In this document: positions 1-8,594 of the stretch, one piece after another
Position numbering within the stretch: the stretch's first letter is position 1
Layout: each line of letters opens with the position of its first letter
Assembly: GCF_020217185.1 (NCBI RefSeq)
Contig: NZ_JAIWNX010000274.1
Coordinates: forward strand, 1 to 18,171
Source of the DNA: Asticcacaulis sp.
GTDB taxonomy: Bacteria; Pseudomonadota; Alphaproteobacteria; Caulobacterales; Caulobacteraceae
Reading direction: 5' to 3'
DNA length: 18,171 nucleotides
Notes under the pieces: model-generated
What the model saw: only the letters and a program-made list of their open reading frames with translations
Told to the model about the DNA's origin: nothing
Databases searched by the model: none
Program-made: the position numbers and the translations under genes

Positions 1-612
1 AACTCAACGACGGTGGATCGCCTGAGCCTGTCGTGCCCCACCGTTGCTGATCAGTGGGCGGCGCTTATCCCGACCGTGGCCAGCACGACGTGCACGGTGT
101 CGAATGGCAACTATAACACCAGCAGCGTCAGCCTCAGCCCCGGTGTCTATTGCGGCTGGTTCAATTTCAACAATTCGTCGGCTACGGTCAGTTTTGCTCC
201 CGGCCTGTACGTCATCCGCAGCGGCGGCTGGAACGTCAATGGCGGGACGTGGACGGGCAAGGGCGTGACCTTCTATTTCGAGGACACCTCGAAAATCCAG
301 TTCAACTCCGGCATTTCCGCCGACCTGACCGCCCCCGACACGGGCACATACAAAAATCTGCTGTTCTTTGAGAAGCCGGGTCTGAGCAATACAGACTTTA
401 TTTTCAACAACGCCGTGGCCAACCATATGGACGGCGTGATCTGGCTGCCCAGCCGCAATGTCACTTTCAATGCACAATCAAAAATGAGCAACGACAAGTT
501 GTCGATGGTGATGAACCGGCTGATCCTGAACAATACCACCTGGAACCTTGAACCCGTCACGGGGTCTTCCGGTACCGGTGGAGCTCTGACCAACATACGC
601 CTGTTGAAATAG
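1..612 (+). CDS. TadG-like surface/pilus-assembly protein, C-terminal part (5' end outside window)
   Basis: The frame is open from base 1 and ends at TAG 610-612, so this is a C-terminal fragment of about 203 residues; the GTG at 13 is unlikely to be the true start. The visible part is rich in Asn, Ser, Thr, Gly and aromatic residues. It contains the repeated turn pattern LSPGVYCG ... FAPGLYVI ... GGWNVNGGTWTG ... GVTFYF, then MDGVIWLPS and NVTFNAQS. From memory, this pattern (SPGtYCGg / tFsPGtYvi / GvtfY) occurs in the C-terminal part of alphaproteobacterial proteins annotated as Flp pilus-assembly TadE/TadG-like, which are exported and anchored by an N-terminal membrane helix not visible here. 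It would fold as a repetitive beta structure on the outer face of the inner membrane or beyond. It converges on the next gene with two bases between stops. The family call is by pattern only. Confidence 0.55.
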   Translation, partial: NSTTVDRLSLSCPTVADQWAALIPTVASTTCTVSNGNYNTSSVSLSPGVYCGWFNFNNSSATVSFAPGLYVIRSGGWNVNGGTWTGKGVTFYFEDTSKIQFNSGISADLTAPDTGTYKNLLFFEKPGLSNTDFIFNNAVANHMDGVIWLPSRNVTFNAQSKMSNDKLSMVMNRLILNNTTWNLEPVTGSSGTGGALTNIRLLK

Positions 613-614
613 GT

Positions 615-1196
615 TCACTCCTGCGGGGTGTGTCTTTGTGGGTCTGAGCGACTGCGATTGACCCTTTGCCAGTATTCCGTGTTGCCCGGTTCGCTCTTGT
701 AGCGACGCCGGAACGCATTGTCGTTGATCTGCTTGTCCCAATAGGGCTGATCTCCGGGCTTTACAGGCAAGGGGCGGTTTATCCCCTCGCCGCGCGCCGG
801 ACAGTCCGGCGGCAGGACGCTGCCCTCCATCAAGGCCCGGCGACAGGCCTGTGCGTGTCGCAAGGTCGCCCCCAGGGTCTCACGCGACACCGCATCAGCC
901 GCTTCGGGCGGCGGCTCTCCCCTGACCGTCGTCAGGGGCGCGACCTCTGAGGGCGCGGCATTGAAAGTCTCCTGACGATGAGACGCCGATCGCGTCCGGC
1001 GCACCGGCCTTTCGGGCCGGGGCCCCTTACGGATGAGCACAGGTGGCACAAAGCCTATCTCGGTAATGACGGGGGACTCGACCGTGGTTTCCTCACGCCG
1101 TGACATCATGAACAACAGAGCCAGCACCAGATGCGCCGCGACGACGATCAGCGCCGCCAGCCCCACATGTCGCCATTGAATGATGTGATGCGCCAT
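615..1196 (-). CDS. Small single-pass membrane protein of unknown function, divergent from uvrA
   Basis: The product is 193 residues from ATG 1196, which is preceded by a G-rich stretch that could serve as a ribosome binding site. The frame is open further upstream, but the membrane helix begins right after this start, so the longer versions (ATG at 1229, or 1418) are less likely. Residues 9-31 form one hydrophobic helix. A basic, proline-rich segment follows (about 48-70, many Arg and Pro), then a low-complexity region to about 105. The soluble C-terminal part contains C118 and C132 flanking ALMEGSVLPPD, and a charged, aromatic tail (YWDKQ, FRRRY, EYWQR). The topology recalls TonB-like or division-associated bitopic proteins, but no family is recognised. 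It shares the upstream spacer, and the LexA box in it, with uvrA. Confidence 0.7.
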   Translation of the reverse strand: MAHHIIQWRHVGLAALIVVAAHLVLALLFMMSRREETTVESPVITEIGFVPPVLIRKGPRPERPVRRTRSASHRQETFNAAPSEVAPLTTVRGEPPPEAADAVSRETLGATLRHAQACRRALMEGSVLPPDCPARGEGINRPLPVKPGDQPYWDKQINDNAFRRRYKSEPGNTEYWQRVNRSRSDPQRHTPQE

Positions 1197-1274
1197 GCCG
1201 CCCCCGTCTCTGTCAGTTGAGCGAAACATTCCGGCCTTTGCGAGGCGGGCCACGGTCACAGTTTTTACAAAAGC

Positions 1275-1289
1275 GTTCGCAAAACGTTC
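1275..1289. promoter_or_regulatory. LexA (SOS) box, GTTC-N7-GTTC
   Basis: GTTC 1275-1278, seven bases, GTTC 1286-1289 is an exact match to the direct-repeat LexA operator known from alphaproteobacteria including Caulobacter, and uvrA is a classical SOS gene. The box lies 112 bases before the uvrA start and 79 bases before the start of the divergent membrane protein. On the minus strand a TGTAAA hexamer follows the box closely, so the box could also sit in a promoter spacer for the divergent gene. Confidence 0.75.
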
Positions 1290-1333
1290 TTGCGCCCCCT
1301 CCGCAAATCGGGCAGTGAACCCGCAAACCTCTG

Positions 1334-1361
1334 CTGACACTTTTTCGACACCGCCATTATA
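1334..1361 (+). promoter_or_regulatory. Possible sigma-70-type promoter of uvrA
   Basis: CTGACA at 1334-1339 is followed after 16 bases by ATTATA (1356-1361; overlapping CATTAT and TATACC are alternatives), inside a locally AT-rich stretch ending 40 bases before ATG 1401. The -35 is good and the -10 approximate. The LexA box is about 45 bases further upstream, which is far for direct occlusion of this promoter. Confidence 0.35.
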
Positions 1362-1400
1362 CCTATATGGTGGAATGGCTTCCCCGGATGGATATGCGTA

Positions 1401-4334
1401 ATGGCCGATAGCGGACACGACAAGGATATGCTGATGAGCAGCTCAAACCTGATGCAGGGCTTCATCAAGGTGCGCGGCGCGCGTGAGCATAATCTCAAGG
1501 GCGTCGATGTCGATATTCCGCGCGGCAAGCTGGTGGTGCTCACTGGCCTGTCGGGGTCGGGCAAGTCGTCACTCGCCTTCGACACCATCTATGCCGAGGG
1601 GCAGCGTCGCTACGTCGAGTCGCTATCGGCCTATGCGCGGCAATTTCTTGAGTTGATGTCGAAGCCGGATGTGGACCTGATCGAAGGCCTGTCGCCAGCC
1701 ATTTCCATCGAGCAGAAGACCACCTCCAAAAACCCCCGCTCGACCGTCGGCACGGTAACGGAAATCCACGACTATATGCGCCTTCTGTGGGCGCGCACCG
1801 GCGTGCCCTATTCGCCCGCCACGGGCCTGCCCATCGAAAGCCAGACCATTTCGCAGATGGTCGATAAGATCATGGCCCTGCCCGAAGGGACGCGCCTGCT
1901 CCTGCTGGCCCCCTTCGTGCGCGGGCGCAAGGGCGAGTACAAGAAAGAAATCGCCGACCTTCAGCGTCAGGGCTTCCAGCGTCTGAAGATCGACGGTCAG
2001 TACTACGCCATCGAAGACGCCCCCAAGCTCGACAAGAAGTACAAGCACGATATCGACGTGGTGGTGGATCGCGTGGTCGTCAAGGGCGGGCTGATGCAGC
2101 GTCTGGCCGACAGTCTGGAAACGGCGCTGCGGCTGGCCGATGGTCTGGCCATCGCCGAATATGCCGACATCGCGGAAGGCGAAACCGAGCCGAAGCGTCT
2201 GATCTTTTCGGAAAAATTCGCCTGCCCGGTCTCCGGCTTTACCATTGCCGAGATCGAGCCGCGCCTGTTCTCGTTCAACAACCCCTTCGGCGCCTGCCCG
2301 ACCTGCGACGGTCTGGGGGTCAAGCTGACCTTTGACCGCTCGCTGATCGTGCCCGATGAGTCGTTGAGCCTCAAGGACGGGGCCATTGCGCCGTGGGCCA
2401 AGGGCCCCTCGCCGCTCTACGCGCAGACGCTTGAAGCCCTGTCCGGGCATTACGGCTTCAAGATGGACACCAAATGGCGCGCCCTGACGCCCGAAGCGCA
2501 GGACGTGATTCTGCTGGGGTCCGGATCGGAAAAGATCAAGTTCGTCTATCAGGACGGCTCGCGGCGCTATGACGTGACCAAGCCGTTCGAAGGCGTCATC
2601 CCCAATATGGAGCGTCGCTACCGCGAAACCGACTCGTCGTGGGTGCGTGAGGACCTGAGTCGCTATCAGGCCGAAACCCCGTGTGAGGCCTGCGGCGGCA
2701 AGCGTCTCAAACCCGAAGCCCTGGCCGTCAAGGTCAATGCGAAGGACATCGCCGAAATCTCCAGCCTGTCGATCAAGAAGGCGCACGACTGGTTTGCCGA
2801 TCTGCAAAACCATCTGACGGAAAAGCAGATGGATATTGCACGGCGCATTCTGAAGGAAATTCTTGACCGCCTGAACTTCCTCAATGCGGTCGGGCTGGAC
2901 TATCTCAACCTGTCGCGCAATTCCGGCACCCTGTCGGGCGGCGAAAGCCAGCGTATCCGTCTGGCGTCGCAGATCGGTTCCGGCCTGACCGGCGTGCTCT
3001 ACGTGCTGGATGAGCCCTCGATCGGCCTGCATCAGCGCGACAATGACCGTCTGCTCGACAGCCTGAAAGGCCTGCGCGACCTCGGCAATTCCGTGCTGGT
3101 AGTCGAACACGACGAAGACGCCATCCTCACCGCCGACTATGTGATCGACATGGGGCCGGCGGCGGGTGTGCACGGCGGTCAGGTGGTGGCCGAAGGCACA
3201 CCCGAAGACATCAAGGCCAATGCCAACTCGCTGACCGGGCAATATCTGACCGGTAAACGTGAAATCCCGCTCTACTTCTCGAAGGACACGGACAATGAGC
3301 GCCGCCCCATCAACAAGAAGAAGATGCTGAAGGTCATCGGGGCGCGAGGCAACAATCTGAAAAACGTCACCGGCGAAATCCCGGTGGGGGTCATGACCTG
3401 CATCACCGGTGTTTCCGGCGGCGGCAAATCGACCTTCACGCTGGAAACCCTGCATAAGGCGGCGGCGCGACGCCTCAATAATGCCTCGGCCAATCCTGCC
3501 GCCCACGACAAGATCGAAGGGCTGGAGTTTTTCGACAAGGTGGTCGAGATCGACCAGTCGCCCATCGGCCGCACACCGCGTTCCAACCCGGCCACCTATA
3601 CCGGGGCCTTTGGGCCGATCCGCGACTGGTACGCCGGCTTGCCGGAATCCAAGGCGCGCGGCTATGGACCGGGCCGCTTCTCCTTCAACGTCAAGGGTGG
3701 CCGCTGCGAAGCCTGTCAGGGCGACGGCGTCATCAAGATCGAGATGCACTTCCTTCCCGACGTCTATGTCACCTGCGATGTGTGCAAGGGCAAGCGCTAT
3801 AACCGCGAGACGCTGGAGATCGTCTTCAAGGGCCATTCCATCGCCGATGTGCTGGACATGACGGTCGAGGAAGGGGCTGAGGCCTTCAAGGCCGTGCCGT
3901 CCATCCGCGACAAGCTGGAGACGCTGAAGCGCGTCGGGCTGGGCTATATCAAGATCGGCCAGCAGGCGACGACCCTGTCGGGCGGCGAGGCACAGCGCGT
4001 CAAGCTGTCGAAAGAGCTGTCGAAACGCGCCACGGGCAAGACCCTGTATATTCTCGATGAACCGACCACGGGCCTGCATTTCGAGGACACGCGAAAGCTA
4101 CTGGAGGTGCTGCACGAACTGACCGATCACGGCAACACGACCGTGGTGATCGAGCACAATCTGGACGTCATCAAGACGGCCGACTGGCTGCTCGATTTCG
4201 GCCCGGAAGGCGGCGACGGCGGCGGCGAGATCGTGGCCTTTGGCACCCCGGAAAAGGTAGCGGACAATCCGAAATCGTGGACCGGCAAATACCTCAAAGA
4301 CATTCTGGCCCGGCACAAGGCGCGGAAAAAATAG
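1401..4334 (+). CDS. uvrA: Excinuclease ABC subunit A (UvrA)
   Basis: This is the damage-recognition ATPase of UvrABC nucleotide excision repair; it loads UvrB at lesions in cytoplasmic DNA. The ORF gives 977 residues (E. coli about 940). Seen: first Walker A GLSGSGKS (49-56), first ABC signature LSGGESQR (511-518) with LDEPSIGLH, second Walker A GVSGGGKS (670-677), second signature LSGGEAQR (859-866) with LDEPTTGLH, and a basic tail. The second zinc module is complete (C769-x2-C772, C792-x2-C795). The first is C275-x2-S278 then C299-x2-C302, so one expected cysteine is serine. ATG 1401 has a GGA 8 bases upstream. ATG 1434 has AAGGA with 7-base spacing and would give a protein starting nearer the conserved [11 protein letters not shown] block; either start is credible. 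A LexA box upstream implies SOS induction. Confidence 0.98.
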   Translation: MADSGHDKDMLMSSSNLMQGFIKVRGAREHNLKGVDVDIPRGKLVVLTGLSGSGKSSLAFDTIYAEGQRRYVESLSAYARQFLELMSKPDVDLIEGLSPAISIEQKTTSKNPRSTVGTVTEIHDYMRLLWARTGVPYSPATGLPIESQTISQMVDKIMALPEGTRLLLLAPFVRGRKGEYKKEIADLQRQGFQRLKIDGQYYAIEDAPKLDKKYKHDIDVVVDRVVVKGGLMQRLADSLETALRLADGLAIAEYADIAEGETEPKRLIFSEKFACPVSGFTIAEIEPRLFSFNNPFGACPTCDGLGVKLTFDRSLIVPDESLSLKDGAIAPWAKGPSPLYAQTLEALSGHYGFKMDTKWRALTPEAQDVILLGSGSEKIKFVYQDGSRRYDVTKPFEGVIPNMERRYRETDSSWVREDLSRYQAETPCEACGGKRLKPEALAVKVNAKDIAEISSLSIKKAHDWFADLQNHLTEKQMDIARRILKEILDRLNFLNAVGLDYLNLSRNSGTLSGGESQRIRLASQIGSGLTGVLYVLDEPSIGLHQRDNDRLLDSLKGLRDLGNSVLVVEHDEDAILTADYVIDMGPAAGVHGGQVVAEGTPEDIKANANSLTGQYLTGKREIPLYFSKDTDNERRPINKKKMLKVIGARGNNLKNVTGEIPVGVMTCITGVSGGGKSTFTLETLHKAAARRLNNASANPAAHDKIEGLEFFDKVVEIDQSPIGRTPRSNPATYTGAFGPIRDWYAGLPESKARGYGPGRFSFNVKGGRCEACQGDGVIKIEMHFLPDVYVTCDVCKGKRYNRETLEIVFKGHSIADVLDMTVEEGAEAFKAVPSIRDKLETLKRVGLGYIKIGQQATTLSGGEAQRVKLSKELSKRATGKTLYILDEPTTGLHFEDTRKLLEVLHELTDHGNTTVVIEHNLDVIKTADWLLDFGPEGGDGGGEIVAFGTPEKVADNPKSWTGKYLKDILARHKARKK

Positions 4335-4379
4335 GGTTCAAACGCGGATCAGTGCCCAAAGTGAACACTGCGTTAACCC
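4334..4379 (+). other. Imperfect hairpin after uvrA, possible terminator
   Basis: Starting at the last base of the uvrA stop, GGGTT (4334-4338), AACG (4340-4343) and CAGTG (4350-4354) can pair with CACTG (4366-4370), CGTT (4371-4374) and AACCC (4375-4379), with bulges on the left arm. No T-run follows, so it is not a canonical intrinsic terminator. It may still end or stabilise the uvrA transcript. Confidence 0.35.
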
Positions 4380-4391
4380 TGTTACGGCATT

Positions 4392-4417
4392 GAATCGAGC
4401 ATCCTCACTCTCGATTC
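4392..4417. other. Perfect 8-bp inverted repeat before the carbonic anhydrase start
   Basis: GAATCGAG (4392-4399) and CTCGATTC (4410-4417) form a perfect stem with a 10-base loop, ending 9 bases before ATG 4427. The right arm is also part of the palindrome CTCGA-T-TCGAG (4410-4420). No clear Shine-Dalgarno is seen here, so the element could be a protein-binding site or a structure affecting translation. Confidence 0.35.
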
Positions 4418-4426
4418 GAGTTCGCC

Positions 4427-5281
4427 ATGCGCCGCCCTGTTTTGCTTTTTACGGTTGCTGCCTTTGCCCTGATGAGCGCGGGCCTGTCGTCCTGCGGCAA
4501 ACCCAAGGCGGAACACGGCGATCCTCATGCCGAAGCCGCGGGTGAGCATGGCGGCGGTGATCACGGTGGGGATGGTCACGGTGCGGCCAAGGGCGACGTC
4601 ACGCACTGGAGCTACGAAGGCGATGACGGCCCGGCGCACTGGGGCGATCTGAGCACTGAGAACAAGGCCTGCAAGACCGGCCCGCGTCAGTCGCCGATCA
4701 ACCTCACCGGCGTGGCGGCCCCCAAATCGGTCAATCTGACGCTCGATTACACCTCATCCCCGGCCAAGATCCAGAATCTGGGGCACGCCATTCAGGTCTC
4801 CCCGACAGACGGCGGCGGTGTGGTGATGGACGGGGTGCGTTACAAATTGGTGCAGTTCCACTTCCACACCCCGTCCGAACACACGATCGACGGCCACCGT
4901 GCGGCTATCGAAACCCACTTTGTGCACAAGAATGACAAGGGCGACCTGCTGGTTATTGGCGTCCTTTCGGATGTCGGCGTGGCCGACCCGATGCTGGCCC
5001 CCATCTGGACGTGGCTGCCGACCGATCCGGGTCCGGCGGCCCTGATCCCCGACCTGCTGGTCAATGCGCGCGACCTGATGCCGGCGACCGAAGAATTTTA
5101 CGCCTATTCCGGTTCGCTCACCACGCCGCCGTGCACGGAAAAGGTCACCTGGCTGGTCTATGCCTCGCCCCTGTCGATTTCGCCGGAACAGGTGGACGCC
5201 TATCAGCGCCTGACCGGCCCCAATGCGCGCCCGATCCAGCCGCCCCAGGGCCGTGACATCCTGCACCTTGTCGGTAGCTGA
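4427..5281 (+). CDS. Alpha-class carbonic anhydrase, predicted lipoprotein
   Basis: This enzyme hydrates CO2 to bicarbonate and a proton; alpha-class bacterial enzymes act in the periplasm. The 284 residues start with a lipoprotein signal (hydrophobic 4-20, lipobox LSSC with C23). Residues 30-60 are a His/Gly/Asp-rich linker with seven histidines that may bind metal. The catalytic domain runs from about 58 to the end. Zinc ligands are H145 and H147 in QFHFHTPSEH and H164 in ETHFVH. H120 in GHAIQV matches the proton-shuttle position, the SLTTPPC block (230-236) carries the conserved threonine, and C82/C236 match the usual disulfide pair of secreted bacterial members. It follows uvrA by 92 bases with no sign of functional linkage. 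Its TGA directly abuts the stop of the opposite gene (TGATCA). Confidence 0.95.
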   Translation: MRRPVLLFTVAAFALMSAGLSSCGKPKAEHGDPHAEAAGEHGGGDHGGDGHGAAKGDVTHWSYEGDDGPAHWGDLSTENKACKTGPRQSPINLTGVAAPKSVNLTLDYTSSPAKIQNLGHAIQVSPTDGGGVVMDGVRYKLVQFHFHTPSEHTIDGHRAAIETHFVHKNDKGDLLVIGVLSDVGVADPMLAPIWTWLPTDPGPAALIPDLLVNARDLMPATEEFYAYSGSLTTPPCTEKVTWLVYASPLSISPEQVDAYQRLTGPNARPIQPPQGRDILHLVGS

Positions 5282-6181
5282 TCAGGCGTTCGGCGTGTTT
5301 TTCAGGGTTTGATAGGCCGCAGCAACGGCACCGATCATGATCGCTGTGGTCAGAGGCGCGATCACGCCATTGACCGCCAGATAAACCCCCGTCAGCGGCT
5401 CCATAAGATTAGCCAATTGCGAGACGTCGGGTTGCGGCACGTCTTCGACGGACGTCACATCGCGGCCCGTGACCAGAACGGCCAGCGCCATATAGACGGT
5501 CTGCGCCAGCATACTAACCACCAGCGCCATCAGAAAGGCTACGGCAAAGCCGCCCAGCAGGGACCAGAAACGACCCTGCGTCAGTTTCAGGGAACCCGTC
5601 AGATTGAAATGGCCCTCATCGAAGCTCTGCACGCTGACCATAGACAGCCGCACCATTAGCCAGATGTTGAAGATCATGGCGGCGATGGCCGTCAGCACAC
5701 CAATAACGGGGACGACGGCCTGAGACACCGCCCCGACCAGCAAAGACAGAAGACCACCCAATATGGCCAGAACGACGGTAATCAGAAGCGTCACTACGAT
5801 AATGACCATAGCCAAAACGAAAGACAGCGCCATCTGACGCACCTCATCGGTCCCCAAACGCAGAAAACCGAACTGCGGCGAATGTCCGCCCAGCACGGCC
5901 CTATAGACAGCGCAGGTGATAATCGCCGAAAACACAAGGGTAACCATCAGGGCCAGCACATAGGCCGGCCCCAGACGCAGGAGCAACTCGGCTGCCTTTT
6001 CCGGCTCGTTCGGCACCTGCCCCTGAATGAGCGCATTCCATTCCGGACCGGCGACCGACATCAGCAAGGCCGTCGAAAGGATCAAAGCCACCAGCAGAAC
6101 GGCCCCCCACCACGCAATCAGGATGGGCCGCTCACGGATGATACGGAAGCCTTCAAAGGCAAAATCAACGGAGGAGGCCAT
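5282..6181 (-). CDS. Multi-pass membrane protein of unknown function (second gene of a pair)
   Basis: The product is 299 residues from ATG 6181. About six membrane segments are visible near 20-42, 72-95, 117-147, 155-177, 208-237 and 266-288. Between the second and third lies a cytosolic-looking motif: VYRAVLGGHSPQFGFLRLG followed by TDEVRQ (92-116). A related motif (LYR...[13 protein letters not shown]) occurs at the same relative place in the upstream neighbour, and both C-termini end in a glycine-rich helix followed by AAYQ/SAYR, so the two are probably diverged paralogues. The layout resembles proteins grouped under a glycerophosphoryl diester phosphodiesterase membrane-domain label, but no enzymatic motif is seen. 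The start lies 26 bases after the neighbour's stop, consistent with one operon. No good ribosome binding site precedes it. Confidence 0.85.
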   Translation of the reverse strand: MASSVDFAFEGFRIIRERPILIAWWGAVLLVALILSTALLMSVAGPEWNALIQGQVPNEPEKAAELLLRLGPAYVLALMVTLVFSAIITCAVYRAVLGGHSPQFGFLRLGTDEVRQMALSFVLAMVIIVVTLLITVVLAILGGLLSLLVGAVSQAVVPVIGVLTAIAAMIFNIWLMVRLSMVSVQSFDEGHFNLTGSLKLTQGRFWSLLGGFAVAFLMALVVSMLAQTVYMALAVLVTGRDVTSVEDVPQPDVSQLANLMEPLTGVYLAVNGVIAPLTTAIMIGAVAAAYQTLKNTPNA

Positions 6182-6207
6182 GCACGGAACCGGGGAAAGA
6201 GAACTGC

Positions 6208-7125
6208 CTATCCCTTAGCGCGAAGTGCGCTGATTTGCCTATAGGCTGAGGCCAAAAAAGCGATGCTGAGCGGCATGAAGACGCCAACGCCCAGCGCCAG
6301 ATTGATCACGCCCCCCAGAGGCAGCCCGGCCACGATCATCAGCGGCGGCATCAGGCTGCTGAGGACGATAAACGGCAGCAGGATATAGACGTAACCCAGG
6401 CCCAGCTTGACCGTCTGGCCCGAAGACAGGCTGAGCGCATTGAGCGACACCAGCCGATGTTCAGCCACCGTGGCGGCGCGGTGCAGCCACAGCTTCACCG
6501 TCAGGATGCTGAGCGTCAAAAGAACGGCGATAATCGCAAGGCCGACCACGACCCCTTGCGGTTGCGCCCCTTCGATCAGGGTGCGCAGCAAAGCCTGCGG
6601 CGTGCGATAGCTGTCTTCGGGCAGGCCCGCCGCCCCCATAAACAGGGCCAGCACGACGGCCCCCGCGATAAACACGATGGACCAGAACAGCAGGACCAGC
6701 GCGCTGGCCCCCAGCAGGCGACGTTCGGCCCGGCCGAACTGCAAGCCGCCAAAGCCCAGACCTTCGGCCGCGGCAAAGCGCTCCCCGAACAGGGCGACGC
6801 GGTACAACGCGCCTGCCGCCGCCGTGTGCGCGATCACGCCGACCACGATCAGGCCGCGCCGCACCCACACATCCAGATGCGGCAAATGCCCCAGCAGCAG
6901 TACGACAAACAGAACACCCAGAACCGGGCCCGCCTTACGCCACAACAGCGGCAGGCTCTGCCCGGCCGTCTTCAGCGCACCGATCAGATGAAAGGCCGTG
7001 CCGAAACTCATTGTCGAAATCCCCAAAAGCCCGATAACCCGCAGCGTTAACCCTAAGCAGGGCCCACTGTTAAACAAATCCTTTCCCTTTAAAAGGGCAA
7101 AGGCATCGCGTCCGATGTTTTTCAT
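6208..7125 (-). CDS. Multi-pass membrane protein of unknown function (first gene of a pair)
   Basis: The product is 305 residues from ATG 7125; ATG 7155 would add ten residues, and neither start has a strong Shine-Dalgarno. The same frame stays open to 8373 opposite trmFO, but that extension is a shadow of trmFO. Hydrophobic segments lie near 66-80, 90-108, 138-164, 191-213, 243-268 and 272-295. The motif [11 protein letters not shown]...[13 protein letters not shown] (107-136) mirrors that of the downstream gene. The C-terminus ([13 protein letters not shown]) also parallels it. The gene is divergent from trmFO with starts only 33 bases apart, so promoters must overlap the coding ends. Function is not recognised; a homomeric or heteromeric membrane assembly of the two paralogues is a guess. 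Confidence 0.82.
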   Translation of the reverse strand: MKNIGRDAFALLKGKDLFNSGPCLGLTLRVIGLLGISTMSFGTAFHLIGALKTAGQSLPLLWRKAGPVLGVLFVVLLLGHLPHLDVWVRRGLIVVGVIAHTAAAGALYRVALFGERFAAAEGLGFGGLQFGRAERRLLGASALVLLFWSIVFIAGAVVLALFMGAAGLPEDSYRTPQALLRTLIEGAQPQGVVVGLAIIAVLLTLSILTVKLWLHRAATVAEHRLVSLNALSLSSGQTVKLGLGYVYILLPFIVLSSLMPPLMIVAGLPLGGVINLALGVGVFMPLSIAFLASAYRQISALRAKG

Positions 7126-7132
7126 CGAGACC

Positions 7133-7158
7133 GTGACATCGTCATACGATCTCATTAT
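7133..7158 (+). promoter_or_regulatory. Possible trmFO promoter implying a leaderless mRNA
   Basis: GTGACA (7133-7138) is followed after 14 bases by CATTAT (7153-7158) or after 16 by TTATAT (7155-7160). A transcript start 6-9 bases further on would fall at about 7165-7168, on the second in-frame ATG of trmFO (7168). There is no Shine-Dalgarno before either ATG, which fits leaderless translation. Weak consensus only. Confidence 0.3.
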
Positions 7159-8571
7159 ATGACCCGCATGACAGTCCAACCCGTACACATTATCGGCGGC
7201 GGCCTTGCCGGTTCCGAAGCCGCCTGGCAACTGGCTCAGGCCGGTGTTCCCGTCATTATTCACGAGATGCGCGGCGTCAAACCGACCGACGCGCACCAGA
7301 CCGACGGCCTCGCCGAACTGGTCTGTTCCAACTCGTTCCGCTCGGACGACTGGGAATATAATGCCGTGGGCCTGCTGCACGCCGAGATGCGGCGCGGCAA
7401 CTCGCTGATCATGGCCTGTGCCGACACGCATCAGGTGCCCGCCGGGGGTGCGCTGGCCGTTGACCGTGAAGGTTTTTCGCAGGCCGTCACCGCCGCGCTG
7501 ACGGCGCATCCGCTGGTGACCCTCCTGCGCGAGGAAGTCACCTCGCTGAAAGACAAGGGCTGGAAAAACGTCATCTGCGCTACGGGTCCGCTGACCTCGG
7601 AATCCCTGTCCGAGGTCATTCTGGAACTGACCGGCGAAGGCCACCTCAGCTTTTTTGACGCCATCGCCCCTATTGTCCACGCCGAAAGCATCGACATGTC
7701 GATTGCGTGGCGGCAGTCGCGCTACGACAAGGAAGGCCCCGGTGGCGACGCGGCGGCCTATATCAACTGCCCCATGACGAAGGACCAGTACGAGGCCTTT
7801 GTCGATGCCCTGTTGACCGGCCCCAAGGCCGATTTCAAGGAATGGGAGCACGTCCCCTATTTCGACGGCTGCCTGCCCATCGAGGTGATGGCTGAACGCG
7901 GCCGCGAAACCCTGCGCTATGGCCCGATGAAGCCGGTGGGCCTGACCGACCCCAACAATCCCACGGTTAAACCTCATGCGATTGTTCAGCTTCGGCAGGA
8001 TAATGCCTTGGGAACACTGTATAATCTGGTTGGTTTCCAGACCAAGCTGAAACACGGGGCTCAGGCCGAGGTCTTCCGCATGATCCCCGGCCTTCAGAAC
8101 GCGCAATTTGCGCGTCTGGGCGGGCTGCACCGCAACACCTTCATCCAGTCGCCCAAGGTGCTGGGGACCGATCTGCGGCTTAAGCGCCTGATCGGTGAGC
8201 GGTCTTTGCGCTTTGCCGGGCAGATCACCGGCGTCGAAGGCTATGTCGAAAGCGCCGCCATGGGTCTTCTGGCCGGACGCTTCGCTGCCGCCGAAGCGAG
8301 AGGCGAAACCCTGCCGCCGCCGCCGCCGACCACGGCATTGGGGGCCTTGATCGGGCACATCACCGGCGGGCATCTGGCCGACGAAAAGGCGTCTTTCCAG
8401 CCTATGAATATCAACTATGGACTCCTGCCGCCGATGGAGGCCCCGAAGTTCGATGAAGACGGCAAGAAGATCCCCGTCAAGGATCGTACCCGCGCCAAGA
8501 AACGCCAGATGAGCGTTCGGGCCTTGCGCGATATCGAGACGTGGTTAAAAACAGAGGCGGTTCCGGCTTGA
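7159..8571 (+). CDS. trmFO: tRNA (uracil-54-C5)-methyltransferase, folate/FAD-dependent (TrmFO)
   Basis: TrmFO makes ribothymidine at position 54 of the tRNA T-loop, taking the carbon from methylenetetrahydrofolate and reducing it with FADH2, in the cytoplasm. The 470-residue length is usual for alphaproteobacterial members. Seen: N-terminal FAD-binding [14 protein letters not shown] (13-26), the [10 protein letters not shown] block with C56, [14 protein letters not shown] with C204, the [17 protein letters not shown] segment, the FAD-contacting [18 protein letters not shown] stretch, and the [13 protein letters not shown] signature near the end. C56 and C204 correspond to the two cysteines implicated in catalysis in the Bacillus enzyme. 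Start is ATG 7159 or the in-frame ATG 7168; neither has a ribosome binding site. The next gene starts 23 bases after the stop, so the two may be co-transcribed. Confidence 0.97.
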   Translation: MTRMTVQPVHIIGGGLAGSEAAWQLAQAGVPVIIHEMRGVKPTDAHQTDGLAELVCSNSFRSDDWEYNAVGLLHAEMRRGNSLIMACADTHQVPAGGALAVDREGFSQAVTAALTAHPLVTLLREEVTSLKDKGWKNVICATGPLTSESLSEVILELTGEGHLSFFDAIAPIVHAESIDMSIAWRQSRYDKEGPGGDAAAYINCPMTKDQYEAFVDALLTGPKADFKEWEHVPYFDGCLPIEVMAERGRETLRYGPMKPVGLTDPNNPTVKPHAIVQLRQDNALGTLYNLVGFQTKLKHGAQAEVFRMIPGLQNAQFARLGGLHRNTFIQSPKVLGTDLRLKRLIGERSLRFAGQITGVEGYVESAAMGLLAGRFAAAEARGETLPPPPPTTALGALIGHITGGHLADEKASFQPMNINYGLLPPMEAPKFDEDGKKIPVKDRTRAKKRQMSVRALRDIETWLKTEAVPA

Positions 8572-8594
8572 GTGCCGTCTGACATGTGTGTGTG

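Noticed and set aside
1623..4079. 818-residue open frame opposite uvrA
   Set aside because: It is the antisense shadow of uvrA, with composition typical of a reversed GC-rich gene and no recognisable motif.
7126..8373. N-terminal extension of the membrane protein frame over trmFO
   Set aside because: The extension lies antisense to the conserved trmFO gene and reads as low-complexity shadow; the hydrophobic protein begins at 7125 or 7155.
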